64,000 nt of DNA from Malonomonas rubra DSM 5091 (GTDB lineage Bacteria > Desulfobacterota > Desulfuromonadia > Desulfuromonadales > Geopsychrobacteraceae), in contig NZ_FQZT01000001.1 of assembly GCF_900142125.1 (NCBI RefSeq), positions 62,001 through 126,000 on the forward strand, given 5' to 3'. Shown one piece after another: positions 55,630-64,000 of the stretch; the stretch's first letter is position 1, and each line of letters opens with the position of its first letter. The notes under the pieces are model-generated. The model was not told where the DNA came from. It did no database searches and was given only the letters and a program-made list of their open reading frames with translations. A program made the translations under genes and the position numbers.

Positions 55630-56937
55630 TCAGGCCGCTTTGCGTTGATACTGCAGGATATTCAACCCTTTAAGCAGGTCGAGCGCGCGCATCAACTGAT
55701 TGTCATTTTTTTCATGTTCTTCCAAAAACTCGACCTGCCCTTCACTTTCTTCTTGAACAGGTTGAGAATTTTTCAAAGGACGGAAATGGTTTTCCAGGTC
55801 CTTTTCACGTAGCTGGTGATTTTCCTGCAACATGCCGTTATGCTGCTGAGTCACCTCGATATCGGGCAAAATACCTCGGGCCTGAATCGAAATTCCGTTG
55901 GGAGTGTAATATCTTGCTGTCGTTAAACGAAGTCCCGTATCATCACTCATCGGGATGACCGACTGCACCGACCCCTTACCGAAAGTCCGCTCACCCAGCA
56001 ACACGGCGCGTCCGTGATCTTTCAAAGCTCCGGAAACAATCTCAGCCGCACTTGCGCTACCGCCGTTTATCAGTACCACGATAGGATAGTCAGACTCTGT
56101 TCCTTCGCTGGTTGCACGGAACTGTAACTGACTTCCTTCCTCTCGACCTTCAGTATAAACGATCAAGCCATCTGAAAGGAACAGGTCGGAAACGGCGACG
56201 GCTTGGTCGAGCAAGCCACCCGGATTATTGCGCAAGTCGAGAACCAAACCCTGCAGTGGCCCACCATTCTCAGCAATCCTTTTTTGCAGCTCATCCTGCA
56301 GGTCAGAACCAGTACGAACCTGAAATTGCGAAACCCTCGCATAAGCAATGCCGGGGAGCAAGAACTTGCTCTTTACGCTGTGCAGCTGAATACGATCCCG
56401 GACAAGGGTAAAATCCTGCGGTTCACTGAAGCTTTCGCGCCATATTTTAATTGTGACCTCCGCTCCTTTCGGGCCGCGAAGCAAACGGACAGCCTCCATA
56501 ATCTCCAGATCTTTTGTCGGTGTATCTTCGATCTTCAATATCTGGTCACCAGCTTTGATGCCAGCCTTGAACGCAGGGGTATCTTCTATCGGTGAGACAA
56601 CAAGCAGCAGGCCATCTTTTTTGGTGATTTCGATCCCCAGCCCGCCGAACTCACCGTGGGTATCGTCCTTCATGTCCTGATACATTTCTGCCGATAGAAA
56701 ACTGCTGTGAGGATCGAGGGTGGACAGCATTCCCCGGATTGCCCCATAAATCAGTTCGGTCGTATCCGTTTCTTCAACATAGCTTTTCCGAATTATCGAA
56801 AGGACATCGGTGAAGAGCTCAAGCATCTGGTAATCTTTTTTTTCGTTCGCTACCGCCGGAACGAGAAAAAAGACTGAGCAACCAAGCAGGGTTGCCAGCA
56901 TCACAAGTGTCGAAATAAAAACTTTTAGACGATGCAT
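55630..56937 (-). CDS. ctpA: C-terminal processing protease, S41 family
   Basis: 435 residues from the ATG at 56937 with AGGAG 6 bases upstream. A signal sequence (VFISTLVMLATLLGCSVFFLV) is followed by a PDZ domain (about 90-170, GLGIEITKKDGLLLVVSP) and the S41 protease with catalytic serine in GGSASAAEIVSGAL and lysine in ERTFGKGSVQS. Exported; such proteases process envelope hydrolases and lipoproteins. Follows envC in the ftsEX run. Confidence 0.94.
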   Translation of the reverse strand: MHRLKVFISTLVMLATLLGCSVFFLVPAVANEKKDYQMLELFTDVLSIIRKSYVEETDTTELIYGAIRGMLSTLDPHSSFLSAEMYQDMKDDTHGEFGGLGIEITKKDGLLLVVSPIEDTPAFKAGIKAGDQILKIEDTPTKDLEIMEAVRLLRGPKGAEVTIKIWRESFSEPQDFTLVRDRIQLHSVKSKFLLPGIAYARVSQFQVRTGSDLQDELQKRIAENGGPLQGLVLDLRNNPGGLLDQAVAVSDLFLSDGLIVYTEGREEGSQLQFRATSEGTESDYPIVVLINGGSASAAEIVSGALKDHGRAVLLGERTFGKGSVQSVIPMSDDTGLRLTTARYYTPNGISIQARGILPDIEVTQQHNGMLQENHQLREKDLENHFRPLKNSQPVQEESEGQVEFLEEHEKNDNQLMRALDLLKGLNILQYQRKAA

Positions 56938-56945
56938 GATATCTC

Positions 56946-58088
56946 CTAACGGCGCTTGAGCCACGTCAGTGGGCTTACAGCTGCTCCGTCTTTACGAATT
57001 TCAAAATAGATGCTGTCACGCCCTGCGAGACCACTCAATCCAACAACATCACCGGCTCGTACAACCTCTCCAGGCTTCCTGCTGAGTTCAGCTGCCTGCG
57101 CATAAAGAGAATGAAAACCACCGGCGTGGCTTAAAATCATCAGGTTTCCGTATCCGTTAAACCAGTCTGCAAAGACAACTTTACCATCAGCGACAGCTTT
57201 AATTGAAGTCCCGGGAGTCGCTGAAATTTCTAGACCATTACTTTCATAATAGGTTCCGAGAGCTTTGTCTTTTTTGGTACCGAACCCAATCAGCACATCA
57301 CCAGGAACTGGCCAGTCAAGCCTTCCCTTATCCGCGACAAAACTGACACCGCCCGGTTGCAGTTTGGGTTCAGCATGTTTTTCCTGCTGCAGTTTTTTTA
57401 CCAGCCCCTGCAGCCTCCGTGCTTTCTCTTGCAAAGAGGCAAGCTCGCTATTCAGCTGTTTTTTTTCTGCTTTGACTTTTTTCAATAAACGAGCTTGCAG
57501 ACGTCGGCCATCGGCAGCAACCTGCCTCTGCTGTTTTTCCTGCTCGAGCAGTGATGTTTTTTGCTCTTCCAAATCCTGTAAACGTGACAACTCCTGCTGA
57601 TGAGTTTCGATCACCTGACGGTAATCATCCAGCAATTCACGATCATGCTCAACGACGCGAGTCAGATAATGATACTGCTGCACCAACTCAGTTGGCGAAT
57701 CAGCAGAAAACAGAATTTTCAGCGGTCCGATTTCACCTTCTTTGTAAAGAGCAACCAAACGTTTTTGAATCCGCCTGCCAGTGGCACGGATCTTTTTCTT
57801 GCCGGCTGCAACCTGATTCTGCTGAGCAGAAATGGATTTAAGAACCTGCTGCTGTTCTTTTTTCAGCTGCGAGATCCGTCCATCTATCTTGCGCAATGTT
57901 CCATTCAGCACAGCCAGTTCACGAGTAAAACGAACTTCCGATTGCTCTTTCTGTTGCAAATCGATTTGCGTATTTTCTATACGTTGCTGGACCTGCTGCA
58001 ACTGACGGCGATTCTCATCCAGATCTGCAGCAACCTCACCGCTGTAAACAATCAGCAGCAGAATTATCGAAATGGCTCGAAAACGCAT
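56946..58088 (-). CDS. envC: Murein hydrolase activator EnvC (degenerate LytM)
   Basis: 380 residues from the ATG at 58088; a signal peptide (FRAISIILLLIVYSGEVAA) leads to a long coiled coil (about 22-240) and a LytM-type domain (about 265-380). The usual metal ligands of M23 peptidases are missing: the first motif reads SNGLEISA instead of HxGxDIAA, and the final HxH reads YFE. As in E. coli EnvC this implies an activator of amidases, not a peptidase. FtsEX upstream is its known partner. Confidence 0.92.
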   Translation of the reverse strand: MRFRAISIILLLIVYSGEVAADLDENRRQLQQVQQRIENTQIDLQQKEQSEVRFTRELAVLNGTLRKIDGRISQLKKEQQQVLKSISAQQNQVAAGKKKIRATGRRIQKRLVALYKEGEIGPLKILFSADSPTELVQQYHYLTRVVEHDRELLDDYRQVIETHQQELSRLQDLEEQKTSLLEQEKQQRQVAADGRRLQARLLKKVKAEKKQLNSELASLQEKARRLQGLVKKLQQEKHAEPKLQPGGVSFVADKGRLDWPVPGDVLIGFGTKKDKALGTYYESNGLEISATPGTSIKAVADGKVVFADWFNGYGNLMILSHAGGFHSLYAQAAELSRKPGEVVRAGDVVGLSGLAGRDSIYFEIRKDGAAVSPLTWLKRR

Positions 58089-58092
58089 GGAA

Positions 58093-58989
58093 TCAGATAC
58101 GAACAAAGCGACGCAAAGAGGTTAAACTGCCGAGGACTCCGAGCACAACGCCGGAGAAGACGAGAAATCCCTGTTGCCCGGGAGAAAGGAAAAGAAGGTC
58201 AAAGTCGGCCGGGGTTAACCAGAAAGATGTTAAACTCCGCACGAGTATAAGCTTGAACGAAATAATCAGAAAGCCGAGCGAAACAAGCCCACCCAGCAAG
58301 CCCTGCAGTGCTCCCTCCAGCAAAAAAGGTATCTGGATAAAACGCATCGTTGCTCCAACCAAAGCCATGATTTCCAGTTCGTCACGTCGCGCATAAAGGG
58401 TTAGCTTGATCGTATTGGAAACGATAAAAAGTGCCGCAAAAATCAGAAAACTACCAAGAATAAGACAGACAAATCGCAACATATCAACAAAATCATTAAA
58501 GCGCTCCAGCCACTTCTGGCCATACCGCAGATCCTCAACAGCCAACGTATTATCGAGCTGCTCGATGACTCTTTCTATTCCATCCTGATTTCGAAATGAT
58601 GGTTGCAGGGTCAATTCGAATGAAGCCGGTAACAGGTTGCGATTTACACCTTCGAGCAGGCTGGCGTCATCTGCCAATCGATTTTCAAAACGCTTCATCG
58701 CATCGTCAGGCGAAACGTAACGAACCTTTTCTACTTCGGCAAAAGCTTCCAGTTTTTTAGTGATAGCTGGCAATTCACGATGGCTGACAGGATTCTCGAG
58801 ATAAGCGATAACCTGGATTTCACGCGTCCAGTTGGAGGCGAGTTGTTCTATATTGACGACGACCAGGAAAAAAGTGGCAACAGTCGCCAACGCAACCGCC
58901 ATGGTTAGAATGGCTGCTGTACAGAGGAGCGGCCATTGGCGCATATTGCGAACGGCTCGACGGATAAAATAGCGGATATTTTCCAGCAC
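58093..58989 (-). CDS. ftsX: Cell division protein FtsX
   Basis: 298 residues with four membrane spans (about 22-45, 175-198, 222-245, 265-290) and a periplasmic loop of ~130 residues after the first (NWTREIQVIAYLENPV, ALAVEDLRYGQKWL), the EnvC-binding part. FtsX transmits FtsE ATPase cycles to EnvC. It follows ftsE and precedes envC by a few bases. Confidence 0.95.
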   Translation of the reverse strand: MLENIRYFIRRAVRNMRQWPLLCTAAILTMAVALATVATFFLVVVNIEQLASNWTREIQVIAYLENPVSHRELPAITKKLEAFAEVEKVRYVSPDDAMKRFENRLADDASLLEGVNRNLLPASFELTLQPSFRNQDGIERVIEQLDNTLAVEDLRYGQKWLERFNDFVDMLRFVCLILGSFLIFAALFIVSNTIKLTLYARRDELEIMALVGATMRFIQIPFLLEGALQGLLGGLVSLGFLIISFKLILVRSLTSFWLTPADFDLLFLSPGQQGFLVFSGVVLGVLGSLTSLRRFVRI

Positions 58990-59012
58990 AGCTGGACCCT
59001 CCGGTGAGAAAA

Positions 59013-59687
59013 TCAGCCCTCGACCGGCTGCTGATCTGCGATCAGGCGACCTTTATCGAGGGTCATAACACGACGCGGGAAGCGCCTGTGCAAGCTATGG
59101 TCATGGGTTGCCAGTAGCACCGTAGTGCCACGGGCATTAGCCTTTTTAAACAGTTCCATAATATCAAGGGTCACCTCCTGGTCGAGGTTTCCGCTCGGCT
59201 CGTCGGCCAGTAGAATCAAAGGGTCGACAACCAGCGCACGAGCAATAGCAATCCTCTGCTGCTCACCACCAGAGAGTTCCAGCGGCTTGCGCTGCAGGCG
59301 ATGTTCCAGGCCAACCTCTTTCAACGCCTGATACACCTTCTTGCTCACCTCATAGCGTTTCTTTCCCTGGGCTTCCAGAGCAAAGGCAACATTTTCATAA
59401 ACGGTGCGGCTCTGAAGAAGCTTGAAGTCCTGGAACACGACACCTATTTTTCGGCGCAAATATGGAATCTGACCACTACGAATGCGAGTAATGTTCTGAT
59501 TGTTAATCAGAATCTGGCCACGGGTTGGTTTTTCGGCAGCATACAACATGCGCAAAAAGGTGGTTTTACCGGCACCGGACGCTCCTGTGACATAAACAAA
59601 ATCCCCTTTCGGAATCTGGATACTCAGATCTTTAACCGCCGGGGACTCGCCACCATAACTTTTTGTCACATTGAAAAGTTGGATCAT
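59013..59687 (-). CDS. ftsE: Cell division ATP-binding protein FtsE
   Basis: 224 residues from the ATG at 59687 (MIQLFNVTKSYGG), the normal length; the longer frame upstream covers the pseudopilin stop. Walker A GASGAGKTT, signature LSGGEQQRIAIARAL and Walker B LILLADEPSGNLD are intact. It begins 4 bases after the stop of the pseudopilin gene, so transcription and probably translation run on from the secretion genes. Confidence 0.95.
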   Translation of the reverse strand: MIQLFNVTKSYGGESPAVKDLSIQIPKGDFVYVTGASGAGKTTFLRMLYAAEKPTRGQILINNQNITRIRSGQIPYLRRKIGVVFQDFKLLQSRTVYENVAFALEAQGKKRYEVSKKVYQALKEVGLEHRLQRKPLELSGGEQQRIAIARALVVDPLILLADEPSGNLDQEVTLDIMELFKKANARGTTVLLATHDHSLHRRFPRRVMTLDKGRLIADQQPVEG

Positions 59688-59691
59688 CAGG

Positions 59692-60099
59692 CTACCAGTC
59701 TCGGTAAGGAACTCCGTTGCCGCCAATCAAATCGCTACCGCTACGAATATCGTAACAACCACCCTCAGCCAGTTGCCCATTATCGGCCGGCTCTGGAGGA
59801 ATACACTCCCAGGTATCGGTTTCACGGGTAAAAGGATCACGCGGAACGCCGCGCAGATACTTGTCATAAACCAGCTGCTCAAGGCTGTCCGGGTAGCTCG
59901 ATCGATCAGCATAATACGCATCGATGGCTTTACGCATCAAGTAGAGATCTTCAGAAAGTACCGTCTCTTGTGCTTTTATCTGGCTGCGGCGGTACGATGG
60001 CACTGCAATGGCAAGCAGGATTCCCATAACAGCCATGACCGTTAGCAGTTCGATCAGGGTGAAACCACGCCGGTTCAGTATTTTTCGTTGTTTGATCAT
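59692..60099 (-). CDS. Type II secretion pseudopilin, GspG-like (second)
   Basis: 135 residues. The prepilin site is RRGFTLIELLTVMAVMGIL: cleavage between G and F by the prepilin peptidase, with E5 present. The C-terminus has the GspG features VPRDPFTRETD and YDIRSGSDLIGGNG. It lies 3 bases after the first pseudopilin. It would form the pseudopilus that pushes cargo through the secretin. Confidence 0.92.
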   Translation of the reverse strand: MIKQRKILNRRGFTLIELLTVMAVMGILLAIAVPSYRRSQIKAQETVLSEDLYLMRKAIDAYYADRSSYPDSLEQLVYDKYLRGVPRDPFTRETDTWECIPPEPADNGQLAEGGCYDIRSGSDLIGGNGVPYRDW

Positions 60100-60102
60100 C
60101 AG

Positions 60103-60582
60103 CTACCAATCACGGTAATAGGTACCGTCGAGAGCGATCCCATCGCTCTGTGAGTAAACATCATAAATATCGTTTCCACCCCAGACGGTAGTATCCGGCT
60201 CATCATCGTATGACCGTAATCCCCAGCCGTCATCATACTTATCAAAAGGGTCGCGGGGAATGCGACGCAGGTATTTTTTTTTGAACGGAAACAGCCCTCC
60301 CCAATCGTTCCCCTCCAGTAGCAACTCCAGTTCCTCGGGATACCCACTGGCATCGACTTCAGCGAAGATTTTCTTCTGCGCAACAGCATCTTGATAATCC
60401 TTATGATACTCATCAATTGCGGTGCGAAGAGTCCGTAGTGATCGACGTAGCTCCAACTCCTTGGTCCTGATCACAGTTACCTCCGCGAGCGGGATAACAG
60501 TCGCAGCAAGAATTGCCATCAGGGCAATTGCGATAACCAGCTCGATCAGGGTTAATCCGGACTTGTTTGAAAAAACACCCAC
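60103..60582 (-). CDS. Type II secretion pseudopilin, GspG-like (first)
   Basis: 159 residues with prepilin motif KSGLTLIELVIAIALMAIL (cleavage after G, Leu at +1 instead of Phe, E5 present), a long N-terminal helix and C-terminal IPRDPFDKYD and DIYDVYSQSDGIALDG. These are GspG-type calcium-site blocks. It follows the secretin by 14 bases. The two pseudopilins differ too much to be a recent duplication. Confidence 0.92.
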   Translation of the reverse strand: MGVFSNKSGLTLIELVIAIALMAILAATVIPLAEVTVIRTKELELRRSLRTLRTAIDEYHKDYQDAVAQKKIFAEVDASGYPEELELLLEGNDWGGLFPFKKKYLRRIPRDPFDKYDDGWGLRSYDDEPDTTVWGGNDIYDVYSQSDGIALDGTYYRDW

Positions 60583-60596
60583 CCTCAGTGCCCCCG

Positions 60597-63050
60597 TTAA
60601 TGAACCTCGATCTCAAGACCGATCGGTTCGGCATTCAAACGAATGCCTTGTGGATTGCGGAAGTTGGTCCGGGTCGGCTCGATCAGCCCCTTGCCTAGAG
60701 CCTTCGCCTTGAAGGTCATGCTGAAAAGCTCTCCACCTCCTGACACACCTTTTCCCCCTGCACCCTGTTTCAGACCGACGATGACCCGAGCTGAATCCTT
60801 CAGTACCGTGTGTGTGAAGACGGTCGGGCTATCGCCCTGCTTGAGAAAACCTCCTTCGGTCGCACTGACAAAATCGAACAGGTTACTGTCATACTGCACA
60901 TACATCGGTGCGCTGAAAAGTTCGCTGATTTCATCGACATAAAAGATCAACGAAAATTCCTCTCCATTTTTTACCAGCTCGGAACCTTTAATATAGATCA
61001 GCGGCTGTAACATGCCACTAGGCTGTTGAACAGGCAGAGTCACTTCTTCAACTGGATCATCTGCAGTTACTACTAGTTCTTCAGCAGTGGCTGCCGACTC
61101 AGGCTCAACTACGGCCGCAGTTGCAGGCACAGCAGCAGGCACAGCAGCAGGCTCTACCTTTTCTACGGGCAGAACTGGAACTGGCGCCGCATCAACAGGT
61201 TCAGCCGCCGCTTCAGTTTCAGAATCACTGTTGATCAGCTCAACGTCTTGCTGACCCTCCAGGTACTCATCTGCGAAGGTGCCGAAATTGCGGCCGAATT
61301 TCAGGTCATCCTCACCGCCTGACCAGATGCTGGCTGACTCACGTGTCGGCAGTTTTACTGAGCGAACAATATGAGGAGTAATCGACAAAAGGATTTCGCT
61401 TTTGCTGTCGGTATTTTGGTAGTGGGTAAATAACCGCCCCAGTAAAGGGATATCCCCCAACACGGGAATCGTCGTCTTCGCTTTACTTTCACTATCGCGC
61501 AACAAACCACCGATAATAGTTCTTTCGCCGTCTTTCAGGGTCAATGCCGTATTGGCGTTGGTCGTTGTAATGGTCAAAACGGAGGTCCCGTTAGCAGTGG
61601 TAGAACGACCGGAAACGTTACTGACCTCCAGCCCTAGTTTGGTCACCACGGTATTGTCGAGTTGAATTTCCGGCTCGACGTCAAGCTTCACACCGACATC
61701 CTGATAAGCAACGTTGTCGGAAGTCGTCCCGGAATCGGTTACGGTGACAGTTACAACCGGCTCACGGGTACCGATGTGTACTTTCGCTTTTTCCTTGTTC
61801 CTGACCCGAATCTTCGGATTCGCCAGCACTTCGCTATCACTTGCCTCTTTGAGAAAATCGAAAGATGCAGCTGGCAAACCGTAAAGAGTATCAAAGCCAT
61901 CGAATGAATCGACGACGACCCCGCTGATACTTGTCGCGGTCGTTGTTGGATCAGGGTTGATGCCAATATTCAACTGATACGCACCCAACTGAGGGCCAAA
62001 AGTAAGACCATCGGTGTGCAAAACCTCGATCAACTCTAGGTCAAAAACAACTTCCGCATCGCCACGATCGTTCGCTTCAATAATTTTCGCCGCCAGCTTG
62101 ATAACGCCGGGAGTATCACGGATGACAACGGCATTCAGCTCTTCATGAACGTAAATCTTGCGTACCTGCAGCATGGTGCGTAGCAGGTTGACCGCTTTTT
62201 TCGCATCGATATTCGAAAGATAGAATGTGTGAATCAGTTGATCTTCAAACTGTTTCTGCTTATCCCGTGTCTTCGGGAAAAGGACGATGGTTTTACGGTT
62301 GAGAATCTTTTTATCGAGCTTGTTCATCCGCAGTAAAAGCTCAAGTGCCTGGGAAAAAGTCGCTTTTTCCAGAAACAACGTCGTCTTGTTGCTGCGAACA
62401 TCTTCGTCAAGAATGAAATTGATACCAGAAAGGTTGGTCAGAATTTCAAATACATCCGGCAGTTTGGTATCAGTGAAATTCAGAGTAATCGGCTGATCGG
62501 AGATTACTTCAAGCTCAACGCCGTCAATCACTGTCAGCGCGGTCCGCTCAAGAACTTTTTTCAGCTGCAGTGCAGGTTGAAAATCTTCAACCTGGTCAAG
62601 TGCCTGTTCAACAGCTCTTCTTGCTTGCAGATGACGGTTGGCTTTAACGAAATCGGCTGCATCGATAACCAGCTTTTGTGCTTTCTGGTACTGTCCGGCA
62701 AGCTTGTAGCCTTCTGCAGCAGCGAAATTTGAACCATCCAGCTCTGCTGACAAACGATAGTGTTCACGCGCCTGCTGATAATCTGCCTGAGCGAAATATT
62801 CCTCTGCCTTGTTCCAGTGAAATTTTGCAGCTTCGTAACGTGCGGTATTCAAACGCAACTTGTAAGCATGATTATCCGGGGCTTTCTCTGTTGCTTCACG
62901 TAGAGATGCAACCGCCTGCTGATAGTCACCCTGTTGCAGTGCGTCTTCGCCGCGCTTGAATTCACCGCGGCCGGCTGCACATCCTGCCAGCACAACAACT
63001 GCCAGAAAAACACTAAACCGTGCTGACCATCGTCCGATCATTAATCGCAT
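60597..63050 (-). CDS. Secretin with TPR and C-terminal cohesin domains (PilQ/GspD-like)
   Basis: 817 residues. A lipoprotein signal peptide ends in the lipobox VLAGC; TPR-like helices follow (about 25-150), then an STN/N0 and N1 region (ISDQPITLNFTDTKLPDVFE) and the secretin domain (about 420-585, with TTIPVLGDIPLLGRLF). An Ala/Val/Pro-rich linker leads to a cohesin-type beta sandwich (about 680-817, SAPMYVQYDSNLFDFV). It forms the outer-membrane gate. Cohesin tails on secretins are known but uncommon. Confidence 0.9.
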   Translation of the reverse strand: MRLMIGRWSARFSVFLAVVVLAGCAAGRGEFKRGEDALQQGDYQQAVASLREATEKAPDNHAYKLRLNTARYEAAKFHWNKAEEYFAQADYQQAREHYRLSAELDGSNFAAAEGYKLAGQYQKAQKLVIDAADFVKANRHLQARRAVEQALDQVEDFQPALQLKKVLERTALTVIDGVELEVISDQPITLNFTDTKLPDVFEILTNLSGINFILDEDVRSNKTTLFLEKATFSQALELLLRMNKLDKKILNRKTIVLFPKTRDKQKQFEDQLIHTFYLSNIDAKKAVNLLRTMLQVRKIYVHEELNAVVIRDTPGVIKLAAKIIEANDRGDAEVVFDLELIEVLHTDGLTFGPQLGAYQLNIGINPDPTTTATSISGVVVDSFDGFDTLYGLPAASFDFLKEASDSEVLANPKIRVRNKEKAKVHIGTREPVVTVTVTDSGTTSDNVAYQDVGVKLDVEPEIQLDNTVVTKLGLEVSNVSGRSTTANGTSVLTITTTNANTALTLKDGERTIIGGLLRDSESKAKTTIPVLGDIPLLGRLFTHYQNTDSKSEILLSITPHIVRSVKLPTRESASIWSGGEDDLKFGRNFGTFADEYLEGQQDVELINSDSETEAAAEPVDAAPVPVLPVEKVEPAAVPAAVPATAAVVEPESAATAEELVVTADDPVEEVTLPVQQPSGMLQPLIYIKGSELVKNGEEFSLIFYVDEISELFSAPMYVQYDSNLFDFVSATEGGFLKQGDSPTVFTHTVLKDSARVIVGLKQGAGGKGVSGGGELFSMTFKAKALGKGLIEPTRTNFRNPQGIRLNAEPIGLEIEVH

Positions 63051-63089
63051 GCTTTTACCACTCCTATATTCAGCTTACGCTTATGCTGT

Positions 63090-63755
63090 TTAATTTTGCC
63101 CCGGCAAAACTGCCGGTTGTTCTTGGGTCGGTGCCGGGGAGGTATACTCAGGCACACTCGGCCGCCCTGAAGACACATTCTGTATCGCCATACGCTGCTT
63201 TTTACTCTCTGCGACTTGCAGCGTCACTCCCTTGTCTATTTCATTACGGCCTATATGGATACTGGTCGCATCAATCTTTTGTACGAGCAGGTCATCGGCA
63301 AAACGAACGCCCTGTTTAACCAAAAACACTTCTCCTTGCCGCGAGGCCAGGAACACCGTTCTTTCCCTGTCCTTCTGCAGATAGCCGAGAACTGTCAAGG
63401 GTTGAATCGGCTTCACAGCTGGTTCCACAGGCGTGATCACAGGTTTCGGCTGTGGTTTCGGTACAGGCGTGATCACAGGTTTCGGCTGCGGTTTCGATGG
63501 CGGCAGTTTTTTTATAGGTGGCGCGGGATAGATAGTGCCGAACAGGTCACGCTTCGGTTTCCGAAAAGAGGAGGCCTCTCCACCAGAAAAATCGAGAGCG
63601 TTCCCCTCTTTCGATTTTTCTGCCGCAAACGATTTAACGCTCAACGCTTCAGTCTTTCCAACCACTCGTTTTTGCCGAGGAGTTTGCTGCCAGGCATACC
63701 ACCCTGCAAACCCGAGAAGTATCAATAACAGGAGCAATAACCGCGCTCTACTCAT
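63090..63755 (-). CDS. PilP/GspC-like periplasmic accessory protein
   Basis: 221 residues with an N-terminal membrane anchor (LLLLLLILLGFAGWYAW), a Pro/Lys-rich linker containing two 12-residue repeats (PKPQPKPVITPV, DNA period 36 bases at 63428-63496), and a C-terminal beta domain with LTVLGYLQKDRERTVFLAS, as in PilP/GspC HR domains that dock to the secretin. The start overlaps the pilO-like stop by 8 bases. Confidence 0.82.
   Translation of the reverse strand: MSRARLLLLLLILLGFAGWYAWQQTPRQKRVVGKTEALSVKSFAAEKSKEGNALDFSGGEASSFRKPKRDLFGTIYPAPPIKKLPPSKPQPKPVITPVPKPQPKPVITPVEPAVKPIQPLTVLGYLQKDRERTVFLASRQGEVFLVKQGVRFADDLLVQKIDATSIHIGRNEIDKGVTLQVAESKKQRMAIQNVSSGRPSVPEYTSPAPTQEQPAVLPGQN
63428..63496. 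repeat. Two-copy 33-base direct repeat within the PilP-like gene
   Basis: Copies at 63428-63460 and 63464-63496, one base different, period 36; encodes the repeated PKPQPKPVITPV linker. Confidence 0.85.
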
Positions 63756-64000
63756 TACCGCCCCCCTGGAAGAAAGTCGTCAACTTGATCTGCAAAGCAA
63801 CATTTATCCCCTGCTCTTTTGTCTGGCGACCTGCCAGTCCAATATTGTCAATCAAAAGGATACGACTAGAGTTTTCAAGCAGATGGATAAATTTTTTCAC
63901 CTGTTCATAGCTGCCACCGACCGAAAAGCTGACGCCATATTTCAAAAAACCGGTTTCTTTGTCGACCTCGGGCTGATAATTCACCTGGCGGATTTCCAGG
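63748..64000 (-). CDS. PilO-like inner-membrane protein, 5' part outside the window
   Basis: The C-terminal ~84 residues are present and the frame runs past the window edge. They include VNYQPEVDKETGFLKYG, VGGSYEQVKKFIHLLENSS and RILLIDNIGLAG, the PilO/GspM-type ferredoxin-like fold that couples the inner-membrane platform to PilP. An apparent start at 63984 is an internal GTG. Overlaps the PilP-like gene. Confidence 0.82.
   Translation of the reverse strand, partial: LEIRQVNYQPEVDKETGFLKYGVSFSVGGSYEQVKKFIHLLENSSRILLIDNIGLAGRQTKEQGINVALQIKLTTFFQGGGNE

Overview
The window looks like chromosome of an anaerobic deltaproteobacterium of the Desulfuromonadales type (Geobacter, Pelobacter, Desulfuromonas relatives). 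The basis is gene content: a small tetraheme cytochrome c3-family protein, indolepyruvate:ferredoxin oxidoreductase with paired phenylacetate-CoA ligases, an Mn-dependent pyrophosphatase with CBS and DRTGG domains, XRE-cupin regulators, a GspA/GspB pair, and an atypical type II secretion locus next to ftsEX. The species cannot be named from this sequence alone.

Layout. 1-6.5 kb (minus strand): an RlmD-type rRNA methyltransferase (cut by the window edge), lysA and an Lrp regulator in one operon, then a Na/Ca exchanger, a PPP phosphatase, a zinc-ribbon protein and a class 3 lipase. 6.7-12.3 kb: tRNA-Pro(GGG), then iorA-iorB-paaK-ACT-paaK, an aryl-2-oxoacid oxidation module. 12.3-17.8 kb: Ppx/GppA, a Na/Pi cotransporter with PhoU domain, a cyclic-nucleotide-binding protein, a gamma carbonic anhydrase, ihfB and two tandem XRE-cupin regulators. 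18-25.5 kb: bioB-bioD behind a BirA-like operator, a large hybrid histidine kinase, and gspA-gspB. 25.7-27.9 kb: alpha-glucan phosphorylase, secG and tRNA-Leu(GAG).

28-34.4 kb is the accessory region: a tyrosine integrase directly behind tRNA-Leu, an IS21-family element in which both genes are broken (in-frame TGA in istA, frameshift in istB), the C-terminal remnant of a second related integrase, an autotransporter-like outer-membrane protein, and a stretch of five clustered hairpins that resembles a HEARO/omega RNA without its iscB gene.

34.5-39.8 kb: a membrane-anchored HTH regulator divergent from the cytochrome c3 gene across a perfect 14-bp inverted repeat; a candidate small RNA with a consensus promoter and a terminator whose loop is an anti-Shine-Dalgarno sequence; Mn-pyrophosphatase; a DUF3108 protein; an ArsR regulator; a 4-OT tautomerase. 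39.8-43.4 kb: bioW-bioF-bioH-bioC, unusual for encoding both known pimelate routes and carrying a second BirA-like operator with the same 14-bp spacing as that before bioB.

43.5-54.4 kb: a degenerate response regulator, an rRNA methyltransferase-like protein, a DUF3014 protein, three paralogous 61-73 aa GPERR proteins, a DRTGG P-loop protein, dxs-ispA-xseB-xseA (order reversed on the plus strand), and a ParA-like ATPase with an unrecognised C-terminal half. 54.4-64 kb: one long minus-strand run from pilO/pilP-like genes, a cohesin-bearing secretin and two pseudopilins straight into ftsE-ftsX-envC-ctpA and a divergent polysaccharide deacetylase, so secretion and septal wall hydrolysis appear to be co-transcribed.

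The most interesting signals are the anti-SD small RNA (36.2 kb), the solitary omega-like RNA (34.2 kb), the inverted repeat between the membrane HTH regulator and the cytochrome (35.6 kb), the double pimelate pathway with its shared operator, and the GPERR small-protein trio.
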